From Agelas oroides (taxonomy: Eukaryota > Porifera > Demospongiae > Agelasida > Agelasidae), in contig OX422184.1 of NCBI GenBank assembly GCA_949130485.1, positions 17,608,324 to 17,672,323 of the forward strand: a DNA stretch of 64,000 nt, written 5' to 3'. Position numbers and translations under genes: made by a program. The notes under the pieces are model-generated. The model was not told where the DNA came from. It searched no databases and worked only from the letters and a program-made list of their open reading frames with translations. Within the stretch, counting starts at the first letter, position 1. Each line of letters begins with the position of its first letter. Positions 55,553 through 64,000 of this stretch are shown one piece after another.

Positions 55553-56340
55553 TTCAGCAGGGTTGAACCACCTCGAACACATGTTACACTCCGCAACAGA
55601 CCTGGCAACCTGTGTCATACAATGGTTCGATCAGTATTCAGCAGGGTTGAACCACCTCGAACACATGTTACACTCCGCAACAGACCTGGCAACCTGTGTC
55701 ATACAATGGTTCGATCAGTATTCAGCAGGGTTGAACCACCTCGAACACATGTTACACTCCGCAACAGACCTGGCAACCTGTGTCATACAATGGTTCGATC
55801 AGTATTCAGCAGGGTTGAACCACCTCGAACACATGTTACACTCCGCAACAGACCTGGCAACCTGTGTCATACAATGGTTCGATCAGTATTCAGAAGCATT
55901 GAACTACCTCGAACACATGTTTATTCTCCTTATAGTCCATGTTCCTTCTGTAGTGCAGTAGTTCAAAGAGGTTTCGGTAGGGTTGAACAACCCTGAACTC
56001 GTGTGACTATAGTCCTTGTTCCCTCGTAGTGCAGTATTTCGAGGAGGTTCAGTACAGTTGAACCAGCCCACACTAATGTGAAACTCCACCGCAGGCCTGG
56101 TTCGCTGTGTTGTACAGTGATTCGAGCAGGTTCGGAAGCATTGCTTGAACTCTAGTCAAATCATCCTATACTCCTAGTTTCCTATGTAGTACAGTAGTTT
56201 GAGGAGGTTTGGTATAGGCTTGAACCACCCTGAACCTCCCCAAACCCACGTGAAAACCCCCAAAGGCTTTGTTCCCTGCTGTACAGTGGTTCGAACAGGT
56301 TCACGTTGAACCACCTCAAACACATGTGAAATTACCCTTA
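55553..56340. repeat. 84-bp minisatellite, four exact-looking units plus decayed ones
   Basis: Units start at 55553, 55637, 55721 and 55805 with TTCAGCAGGGTTGAACCACC. From 55889 onward diverged units (GTTCGA..AGGTT, CCTCGAACACATGT) continue to about 56340. The period is divisible by three, which leaves open frames of 124-166 codons that I regard as artefacts. Confidence 0.9.
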
Positions 56341-56394
56341 TAGTCCATCAGGAGTTCAACCCCTTCGAAATTGAGAATGCCCCTTTAGATCATG

Positions 56395-56480
56395 GGAGTG
56401 CACCACTCCCATTCTAGTGATGATTCTATGCCCATTCTACTCCCATTCTACTCCCATTCTACTCCCATTCTACTGATGAT
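56395..56480. repeat. 11-bp tandem repeat CTACTCCCATT
   Basis: About four perfect copies plus imperfect ones. Confidence 0.85.
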
Positions 56481-56946
56481 TCAAAAATATACTCTTCTCT
56501 GAATAACAGCACAAATAACACAGTCTTTTGTAGCTGACATCATACAAGTTCTATCTTCCTAATATCTGAATGTTGAGTCCGCTGAGCTGGGCACTTTGTG
56601 TTAGGTTGGAGAGGTGTTGGATGGAAGTTCAATCAAATGTTATGCCCCATTTAATTAACAATGGCCTAAACTGTCTAACCATGCACTTTTGTTGTGAACA
56701 TTCATGTTGTATGTTTCAGAAAAAGGTGTCACTTTCGGTAGTTATCCAACAGCCATTAGCCATATTCGCAAAAATACGTTAGTGAAACGGAATTACGTTT
56801 TACTGCCCAACGAGGATAGTGTCATCAATTTTCCGGGAGTTTCCAATCCACGTAGTAATGAAGTATGCTTGGTGTAAGTTTGACGAAAAAAAAACACAAT
56901 ACCGTGTACTCCAAGTCCCATGATCACACATCACCGTTGCGTACTG
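56481..56946. other. no recognisable gene
   Basis: One 70-codon plus frame (56570-56782) without family signature. Confidence 0.3.
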
Positions 56947-58340
56947 GTGAGATGCCCCTGGGAGTACACTACACCTGCACTACTTCCCTCTCACCCAGTC
57001 ATGGCTGCCAGCTGGGTAGATGTCCCTGGGAGTCTCTCACCCAGTCATGACTGCCAGCTGGTGAGATGCCCCTGGGAGTACACTACACTTGCACTACTTC
57101 CCTCTCACCCAGCATGGCTGCCAGCTGGTGAGATGCCCCTGGGAGTACGCTACACTTGCACTACTTCCCTCTCACCCAGCTATGGCTGCCAGCTGGGTAG
57201 ATGCCCCTGGGAGTACACTACTTCCCTAGCCTCGTTCCCAGGCTCTCCCCTCACCCCGACGAAAAATAAAAGCGGAGGGGGAGAGCCTGGGACCGATTCG
57301 CACATGATATCGCGGCACGACGACTTTGCACTAACCAGTAAATAACCTGAAACGTCACTCACGTGAAGACTGCGAAGGAGCCGCGAAGTACTCTCAGCTC
57401 AGGAGTTTGTTACTACAACTCGTTTATTGTTGTGTAGCTATGTTGGAGCTTTAAAATGTGGTTGTGAGTTTATTTTGTACGCCAGAGTAGCGCTAGCCAA
57501 CTAAAGTCTTTCATCATAGCCTCGTAGCAATTTTTTTTAAAAAGTGGAACATGGTAACAGTAAATAGGCAAAGTTTTTCCTACGTACTGGGTACTTCTCC
57601 GCTGTCGACCCATGCCGAGGTCTCACCGATGCAGTCACAGCTCACTTGTTTCAGTAATATATCGTAGCTGTTCGAGTCAGCCAATCACGTGGCTGCATAA
57701 TTGCGTCACGACTTTTGTACTTATTGCTGTGACGTCTACGTGCCACGATGTCATGTGCAAATTCGGTCCCAGGCTCTCTCCCCCTCCGTTTTTATTTTTC
57801 GTCGGGGCGAGGGGAGAGCCTGGGAACGAGGCTACTACTTCCCTCTCACCCAGTCATGGCTGCCAGCTGGGTAGATGCCCCTGGGAGTACGCTTCACCTG
57901 CACTACTTCCCTCTCACCCAGCCATGGCTGCCAGCTGGTGAGATGCACCTGGGAGTACACTACACCTGCACTACTTCCCTCTCACCCAGTCATGGCTGCC
58001 AGCTGGTGAGATGCACCTGGGAGTACGCTTCACCTGCACTACTTCCCTCTCACCCAGCCATGGCTGCCAGCTGGTGAGATGCACCTGGGAGTACACTACA
58101 CCTGCACTACTTCCCTCTCACCCAGTCATGGCTGCCAGCTGGTGAGATGCCCCTGGGAGTACGCTACACTTGCACTACTTCCCTCTCACCCAGCTATGGC
58201 TGCCAGCTGGTGAGATGCCCCTGGGAGTACACTACACCTGCACTACTTCTCTCTCACCCAGTCATGGCTGCCAGCTAGGGAGATGCCCCTGTGAGTTTCT
58301 CACCCAGTCATGACTGCCAGCTGGGGAGATGCCCCTGGAA
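56947..58340. repeat. 68-bp minisatellite, interrupted by a DNA element
   Basis: The unit is GAGATGCCCCTGGGAGTACA and the next 48 bases (CTACTTCCCTCTCACCCAG, ATGGCTGCCAGCTGG). Units run at 56947-57226 and 57835-58340; some lack the middle part. Confidence 0.9.
57218..57843. mobile_element. 608-bp long-TIR element with 9-bp TSD CTACTTCCC (MULE-like)
   Basis: The element proper is 57227-57834. Its ends are inverted repeats of about 95 bp starting TAGCCTCGTTCCCAGGCTCT, nearly identical through GACGAAAAATAAAA and GCACATGA.ATCG. Directly outside lies CTACTTCCC at 57218-57226 and 57835-57843. Long TIRs plus a 9-bp duplication are typical of Mutator-like elements. The terminal repeat itself folds back (CCAGGCTCTCCC facing GGGAGAGCCTGG). 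No transposase is encoded. Confidence 0.75.
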
Positions 58341-59228
58341 GTACACTACACCTGCACTGTTGCACTGTCCACTGGAGAGGAATTGTATCTTGTGAAAGAT
58401 GCAATTTGAAGCCAAATCTTCTCCATTCAATGCTCTGAATCTTGCTGTAACTTTAGTGTAAGGCATGAACTTAATTCAGGTGGCCTAAATGAAGAGTAAC
58501 TTACAAACGGTTCTTTTACAAGCACCTGACATCCCTCGAACATCTACTCGGGAGGAAGAAGGGGAGGAAAACAAGGAGAACAGGCATGAGGGTGTCCCAG
58601 CTTGGCTGCATGTTGGATATGGGCTGAATTTGGTCTGGCTACCTTTGTCACTGGACTTGCTGTAGTTGGCTACTACTTCTCTTCTTAGTTCTACTGTTAG
58701 CACTATTTTACAGACTATATAGTACAGAGCTAGAGAATATAACACAAAGAGAGTCTATTTTTGTTGTGCACATTCTTGGATACATGACTTTTCTACTCCA
58801 GACGATCATTGCTCAGGGGAATGACAATAACTTGACAAAAAGTATTGCTCTGACAATTCAAAGGATGTTGGTTTGAGTCCAACTTAGGGTTATGAGTGTT
58901 GAGTCATCATCAAGAAGTGCTCGGTTGGCATTCACACAGCTAAGAATATTGTAATTACTAAGCAAATTGGGGGTTGGGCTAAATGGGTGGAGTTATCATA
59001 ACACCAACTAGGGGGATGGGTGAACCAACATACCGTCTCCCGCGGACTCGCTGTTGTCCCATGCGTCTGGGAGGCTTGTTGTTGGCAGTAGGCGTTTCTG
59101 TACCGAAGACTTTCGCTGGACACTCAGGTCTGTGCTGTGTGGCGACTTTCTTGCAGTGAATATACTAGTCTGTCTTCAAGGTAGTTGGCGAGGAGGAGCC
59201 TTGTGCCAATCTGCGATGACAAGATATG
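58341..59228. other. unassigned, with weak tRNA-like boxes
   Basis: At 58809-58880 a TTGCTCAGGGG block and a GGTTTGAGTCC block resemble A and B boxes but are about 60 bp apart and no cloverleaf forms. A serine-rich minus frame at 58485-58745 is unrecognised. Confidence 0.3.
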
Positions 59229-59485
59229 CGATAGCACGCAGAAATGTGATGGTTTGGTAAAGAGTTCGATGTTATCTGTTCCTATACTGGTGATACGTTT
59301 GAGTATCACTATGAAATACTGAGCAACTACAATCACTTAATCTTTCAATCATTCACGTAAATTCTTGTGTATATTTGTCTTAAAATCAGCTCTGCACACA
59401 ACTTGAAACTATCATAGCACTCTTTTCACTGTACAATGCTTTGCTGGTTAAGTACAAGCTTGAGATGTGCTAGAGACGCCATATA
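59229..59485 (+). repeat. dispersed repeat, copy of 22572-22905
   Basis: Same blocks (GCACGCAGAAATGTGATGG, TATCACTATGAAATACTGAG, GTACAAGCTTGAGATGTG) with a deletion near the start. Confidence 0.65.
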
Positions 59486-60023
59486 TTTTGCCCACAAGAG
59501 GAGTACTTTGCGCACTATTCAGAGCAAGTACTCTCAACTCCTGGTGGTGGCATTGTGCTGGCTGTAATGCTGGCCCCAACTAGACCCCCCTCATTCTCCA
59601 ACATGACTCATGGAGGCAGCAGTGACTTCTACTACTCTCCACTGCCATCACCACTGCCATTATAGCAGTCCTGAGATGCTATGCGCCGCCCCATCCTCAC
59701 CAATAATCAGTCTGATGTGTGGTGAGAGTGTCAGTTTGGAAGACAGCGACCAGGAGTCAGCACTGATACCTGAGGGTCCTATCTACTTTGCTATACAATT
59801 TACTTATACTACTGCTGACCATTCCATTGCTAAACTGACTCATGATGAATTTTAGGAAACGTTATCAGCTGCAACAGTAGTAGCTAGTAGCTATACATCA
59901 ATAATATTACAACACATAATTTAAAATGACTTACTTGACAGTGACAAAACATATATCCATTGTCATCACAATTGTCCTCAAGGTAGTCAGCGAGGAGCCT
60001 GGTGCCAATCTGTGATGACAAGA
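59486..60023. other. no recognisable gene
   Basis: A His/Ser-rich plus frame at 59610-59855 has no recognised family. GTCAGCGAGGAGCCTGGTGC at about 59980 recurs near 59185. Confidence 0.3.
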
Positions 60024-60175
60024 TATGCAATTGCAAGCAGAAATGGTTGGGTAGAAGTATATCTGCAGCTGAAGCTATTCAGTTTCAATGTTGTTGATTC
60101 CTATCTAGCTATTCAGTTTTGATGCCTATCCTGGTAATTTTTGCATGCTTTTGTTGAGTATCACTAAGCACAACT
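60024..60175 (+). repeat. decayed copy of the 22572 repeat
   Basis: It shares GAAGCTATTCAGTTTC, TGTTGAGTATCACTA and related strings. Confidence 0.5.
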
Positions 60176-60183
60176 ACAGTCAT

Positions 60184-60562
60184 TTAACTCTTTACCGACT
60201 AAAGACGGGTATACGCGTCATAAATGATTCAGAACTTTCCGCTAAACGACCAATGACACGTATACACGTCATGGGTACTTTTGGAGTTTTGTTCCAGCGT
60301 AGCGATTTATTAGGGACTATCTACGCTATTAACCATATTCATTGCACCCACCGGAAGCTGAACATGCAATAATTTATTGGATTGCAAATAGACAGTGTAC
60401 GAGCCGGAAGTTGAACGTTATGGGGCGTAAGACTTTATCGCAATCGACAGGGTCGAGTTTATCGCGACTGATCTCGAGAAGTACACAAGCTATGAAGATG
60501 AAATGAAAAGCAGTGTTGCGCTCCATGTAGAGCGTTTGTTTAGCTATAATCCTGCTCTTTAT
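60184..60562. mobile_element. truncated TTAA element, tandem to the next
   Basis: Starts TTAACTCTTTACCGACT and matches 60563-60880 through GAAGATGAAAT.AAAAGCAG. It then has about 50 bp of other sequence before the next TTAA, and its own right end is missing. Confidence 0.65.
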
Positions 60563-61198
60563 TTAACTCTTTACCAACCAAAGACGCGTATACGCGTCAT
60601 AAATGAACTTTCCGCTAAACGACCAATGACGCGTATACGTGTCATGGGTACTTTGGGAGTTTTCTTCGAGCGTAGCGATTTATTAGGGACTATCTACGCT
60701 ATTAACCATATTCATTGCACCCACCGGAAGCTAAACGTGCATAATGGGATTGCAAATAGACAACGTACGAGCCGGAAGTTGAACGTTATGGGGCGCAAGA
60801 CTCTATCGCAATCGACAGGGCCGAGTTTATCGCGACCGATCTCGAGAAGTACACAAGCTATGAAGATGAAATAAAAAGCAGCGTAGAGATAAAAGAATGC
60901 TCTAACCTCCATCCAGATGTCAAACCAGACATATATTGTACAGCCAAGTTATAAGTACTGGAACAGATGGAAAGTCGCGACTTCCGGTGTGACAAGTTTA
61001 TTTCACAGGTTCTGCTTTAGTGACAAGCTTCAAAACTACAGCGAAGCTGGGCAAAGCCTAAGGTACTCCATTGCAGAAGTTTGTAGCTGTTTTCACAATT
61101 GTAGATATAATACGGAATACGCAACACGTTCTCTGAACAGTTCCGCTCATAATTATTATGTAACATTGCAATCACGTGTTACGTTTGGTAAAGGTTAA
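60563..61198. mobile_element. TTAA-flanked element, 636 bp
   Basis: TTAA at 60563-60566 and 61195-61198. The termini are CTCTTTACCAACC and (reverse complement) CCTTTACCAAACG. Near the left end AAAGACGCGTATACGCGTCA contains a perfect palindrome. End fragments occur at 1475-1690 and 37680-37822. Confidence 0.7.
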
Positions 61199-61257
61199 TC
61201 ATTCATGATTACATTAGTAATTTTTTAAGTCTTGTGTAGAAAGATATTGAATATTCT

Positions 61258-61560
61258 CAGCTGAAACTATTCAGTTTTGATGTTATCTGTTCCTATACTG
61301 GTACGTTTGTTGATATCACTATGAAATACTGAGCAGCTACAGTCGTTATATCTTTCAATCATTCATGTTTGCATAAGTAATTTCTTATGTGTATTTGTCT
61401 TAAAATAAGCTCTACGCACAACTTAAAACTGTCATAGCACTCGTTTCACTGTACAATTCTTTTGCTGGTTAAGTACAAGCTTGAGATGTGTTAGAGACGC
61501 CATACTTTCTAGCATTTTCACAAGGTGCTGTACTACATACTGCTCTGCATTCTGTTCTGT
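61258..61560 (+). repeat. dispersed repeat, copy of 22572-22905
   Basis: Same order of blocks from CTGAAACTATTCAGTTT to GGTGCTG.ACTACATACTGC. Confidence 0.65.
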
Positions 61561-61574
61561 ACTTCTACATACAC

Positions 61575-61900
61575 TTTAGTATCTCAATCAGAGAGTCGGT
61601 AGACTCTCTATGTAGGGATGGCGCCGACGCGCAATATATGCAATACTTAAGCAAAAGCCGTATAACTTCACCACAAACACGCAAAAAGTTTATTTAAGCA
61701 TCCAGGCTTCCTCTTTGAGTGCCTTTGTGATCAGCAAGACTCATGTAAGTGGCCAAAAGCCACGCGGAAGACAGCTAAACACAAAAGTGTGCGATAGCAA
61801 AAGTGCCATTTTTCGTATTCTTCTTTCTTTCTTTCTTTCTTGTTACGACTTTTGTTCAAACAACGATAACTCAAAAACGGTTCAAGCACTCACCTTGATT
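61575..61900 (-). repeat. dispersed repeat, inverted copy of 21890-22199
   Basis: Begins at the AGAGAGTCGGTAGACTCTCT hairpin and ends in GATAACTCAAAAACGG; the TTTC microsatellite lies at about 61828. Confidence 0.7.
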
Positions 61901-62488
61901 TTAGCACGAAACGGATGCTCATCACAGTGCGCAGCTTCCCAACCACTCAGCGTCTTCATAGTCTCAAATTCACCCTGGTCGATAAAAGCCATTCACAACA
62001 CTCTGTGGTTGCTGTCCGTTGCGCAGGACGCCATTTTCTAATGTTGTACGCATGCGCACATGTAGTCTCGTTCCCAGGCCAAATACCACGATCACATTGT
62101 TTGGGAACGAGGCTAGTGCACGAGCGAAATCGCGAGTGGACCACACGCACGGCCGGTCTCTTCCCGTAGTGGGCAAGGTTTACGAACGCCACACAGGTAA
62201 GGCGCTGCATTCAGCTGCTAACTTATATCTACACTAAATAAAGTAGCTACTCACAGCTTTAGTAAACTGTGCTGCAGCTGGTCAGTCGTCAGGCCACACA
62301 TTCAGGAGATCAGTTTATCGTGCGAAGCTCCGGAGAGTGGTTGGCCCTCATCAGATTCTAGCTGGCAAAGTTATTATATGCTTGGAACCACTACTAAATT
62401 GTCAATCCCGTTTCAAGTTTTGAAAGAAAAATTTCTTCATAGGCTTAGGTCTAACTGTAACTGAGATTAACATCAAAAAAGTACAGAA
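61901..62488. other. unassigned, with a 53-bp hairpin
   Basis: 62063-62115 is a short inverted repeat (TAGTCTCGTTCCCAGGC facing GGGAACGAGGCTA) of the TAGCCTCG terminal family, flanked by TG- and GC-rich sequence. The overlapping frames around it are artefacts. Confidence 0.4.
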
Positions 62489-62769
62489 ACAAGACTTGAA
62501 AAAAACATTAAAAATGTAAAAGGATGTAGGGATGGCATGCCAAAAAGCATGCAAACGAGGCTAGGGATGATATAGTAGTGAAGGTAAATTTACAAAGCCC
62601 TATCCCTACATCTTTTTACATTACAGTTGCAAACTAATGTGAAAAAGATGCAGGGATGAGGCTTTGTTAATTTACCTTCACTATTATATCATCCCTACCT
62701 TGTTTGCATGCTTTTTGGCATACCATCCCTACATCCTTTTACATTTTTAATGTTTTTTTCAAGTCTTGT
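62489..62769. repeat. 281-bp near-perfect palindrome (foldback MITE)
   Basis: Two arms of about 135 bp, from ACAAGACTTGAAAAAAACAT inwards, are complementary with only a few mismatches, around an ~11-nt centre. Internal blocks TGTAGGGATGG and AAAAAGCATGC are kept in both arms. Confidence 0.85.
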
Positions 62770-63066
62770 GTACATACTAAGTAGTAGTTGGGTGGTTGTA
62801 GGAATTCAAGAGCCCATTATTCGCTGAGTGCACAAAAGATTTCTTCCAGGCTTTTAGCAGACTTTATCGCTGTAGTGACCATCTTCTTCCCATCTCTGGA
62901 GTTATGGGAGGAGTAGTTATGGATGCTGCAGATTTCCTAGTACTGCTCTGCATTCTACTATCTACTTCTACATACTCTTCAATATCTCAGTAAACCACAG
63001 ATGTTGTACATACAACGTCATCCACTGCACTAGTACATATTACTTACACGTGAATTCTCAGGAGAC
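62770..63066 (+). repeat. short dispersed fragments
   Basis: 62800-62873 equals the 30300-30372 fragment. 62938-63000 (TACTGCTCTGCATTCTACTA) resembles the end of the 22572/61258 repeat. Confidence 0.5.
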
Positions 63067-63719
63067 TTAACTCTTTGCATGCGGAAATGGTTTGTACATT
63101 ACCGTTTATTAACGTGGAAATTAAAGTTATCAGTCTGAGGTCAAAGTGGCAGGCGTTGCCTAGCAAGCTCTGGGCAGTGCCAGTGGGCTGATTTGCATAG
63201 ACAGCGTGTAACTAGGCTGGACTAGTTTATCTAAATAGCTGATCACTGCTAGGTAAGCAATTTGTACTTGTTTGAAGCCATTATCTGCGGCTCTACATCG
63301 TAGCTTACCAGCGATTCGAAACGGCACCGATTTTTTCACTTGTTACCTACAGCCTTGACAGATTCAGCCGATTTCCAAGTTATCTAAAGGTAGTACTCCA
63401 ACCTTGAGTGAAAACTGGTGGCCGTTTGCTCCCTGTGTTGAAGAGAAAGCTTCGCGTTTTGCAGCCCTTGGTCAAATTCACGATCACTCGCGAACTAGCA
63501 CCGCCCCTTCCTGCCTTTTTATGAGATCAACGTAAATGAAAAGGTGTGGCCTAGACTTATTACTACTCAATAGACAGGGATTTACCCTACCTTCTTGTTT
63601 GGCTTTACTATTGTGCGGTTCTGCTTTTCCCAAGATCCCATGCAGATTTATGTCAACTTCGCGTAGGCTAAATTAATCACGTATGCATATAAATCTGCAC
63701 TTCGCGTGCAAAGAGTTAT
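63067..63719. mobile_element. TTAA element, GAATGCGG family, third copy
   Basis: Left TTAA then CTCTTTGCATGCGG; reverse complement of the right end CTCTTTGCACGCGAAG next to TTAT, a mutated TTAA. The interior is similar to 7217-7877. Confidence 0.65.
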
Positions 63720-64000
63720 GGCCTGGCTCCAGTGTTTTTATCATGTTTTTCGACCGGATTCATGGCTGTTGTTGGACATGAAGATGTACTATTCCGTCGG
63801 GTGGCTTTTGAAAAAAATGTCTACAAGCCGAGTTATAGTGCTAGAAGCTGATTAGCCATGGCTTCCACAGCTACAGAAATTGTCGGTTTGTATGGTTAGG
63901 AAGGTCGTATACAAGAACGGACCTTGCATACGGTGGCGTTTTGTGCTCCGCCTTTACGCAACTCTCTGAATTCCTCTTTCGTGCGGCCATTTACTGGTTC
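63720..64000. other. no recognisable gene
   Basis: Nothing recognised up to the window end. Confidence 0.3.

Noticed and set aside
55461-55996. 166- and 124-codon frames
   Set aside because: They cover the 84-bp minisatellite; the period is divisible by three, so openness is expected.
56920-58077. Frames of 109-141 codons
   Set aside because: They run through the 68-bp minisatellite and the inserted long-TIR element and have no conserved domain.
58809-58880. Second tRNA-like A/B box pair
   Set aside because: Same reason; about 60 bp between boxes and no stems.

Overview
This looks like nuclear DNA of a multicellular eukaryote, most likely an early-branching animal such as a sponge. The clues are a short interstitial (TTAGGG)n tract, spliced non-LTR, hAT and Ngaro-type mobile elements, animal-like splice sites, and a zinc-ribbon protein that from memory resembles repetitive predicted sponge proteins. 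No database search was possible, so the taxon is an inference. I see no rRNA gene, convincing tRNA, CRISPR array or bacterial operon. Host-gene content is low: only a few exon-like fragments can be defended, and most of the window is transposable elements, MITE-like inverted repeats and minisatellites.

Layout. 1-16 kb: small TTAA-flanked elements, a pogo-like relic, a long-TIR element of the TAGCCTCG family, three hAT-like non-autonomous elements with 8-bp target duplications, and a zinc-ribbon ORF. 17.9-23 kb: dispersed repeats and non-LTR reverse transcriptase fragments. 23.4-30.1 kb (minus strand): a decayed tyrosine-recombinase retrotransposon whose 5' part holds a 54-bp minisatellite of about 41 regular units. 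30-48 kb: gene fragments (an unrecognised helical exon, an OB-fold-like exon, a triplicated exon-like unit), a hAT transposase C-terminus, a broken Tc1/IS630-type transposase, non-LTR fragments and duplicated segments. 48.4-55.3 kb (minus strand): an apparently complete Ngaro-like retrotransposon with split direct repeats, intact gag-like, RT/RNase H and tyrosine recombinase frames, and a 44-bp minisatellite. 55.5-58.4 kb: two further minisatellites, one interrupted by a 608-bp long-TIR element with a 9-bp target duplication. 59-64 kb: repeat families already seen earlier, a 281-bp palindrome and more TTAA elements.

The most interesting observation concerns the two tyrosine-recombinase retrotransposons. 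Each begins with a short N-terminal exon ending in AAG|GTGAG in phase 1, and each is followed by a probable intron that contains a minisatellite. In the intact copy the predicted acceptor joins this exon in frame to the gag-like zinc-finger ORF. The minisatellites differ in unit length (54 and 44 bp) and sequence but occupy the same place, so a repeat-bearing intron may be a structural feature of this retroelement lineage.
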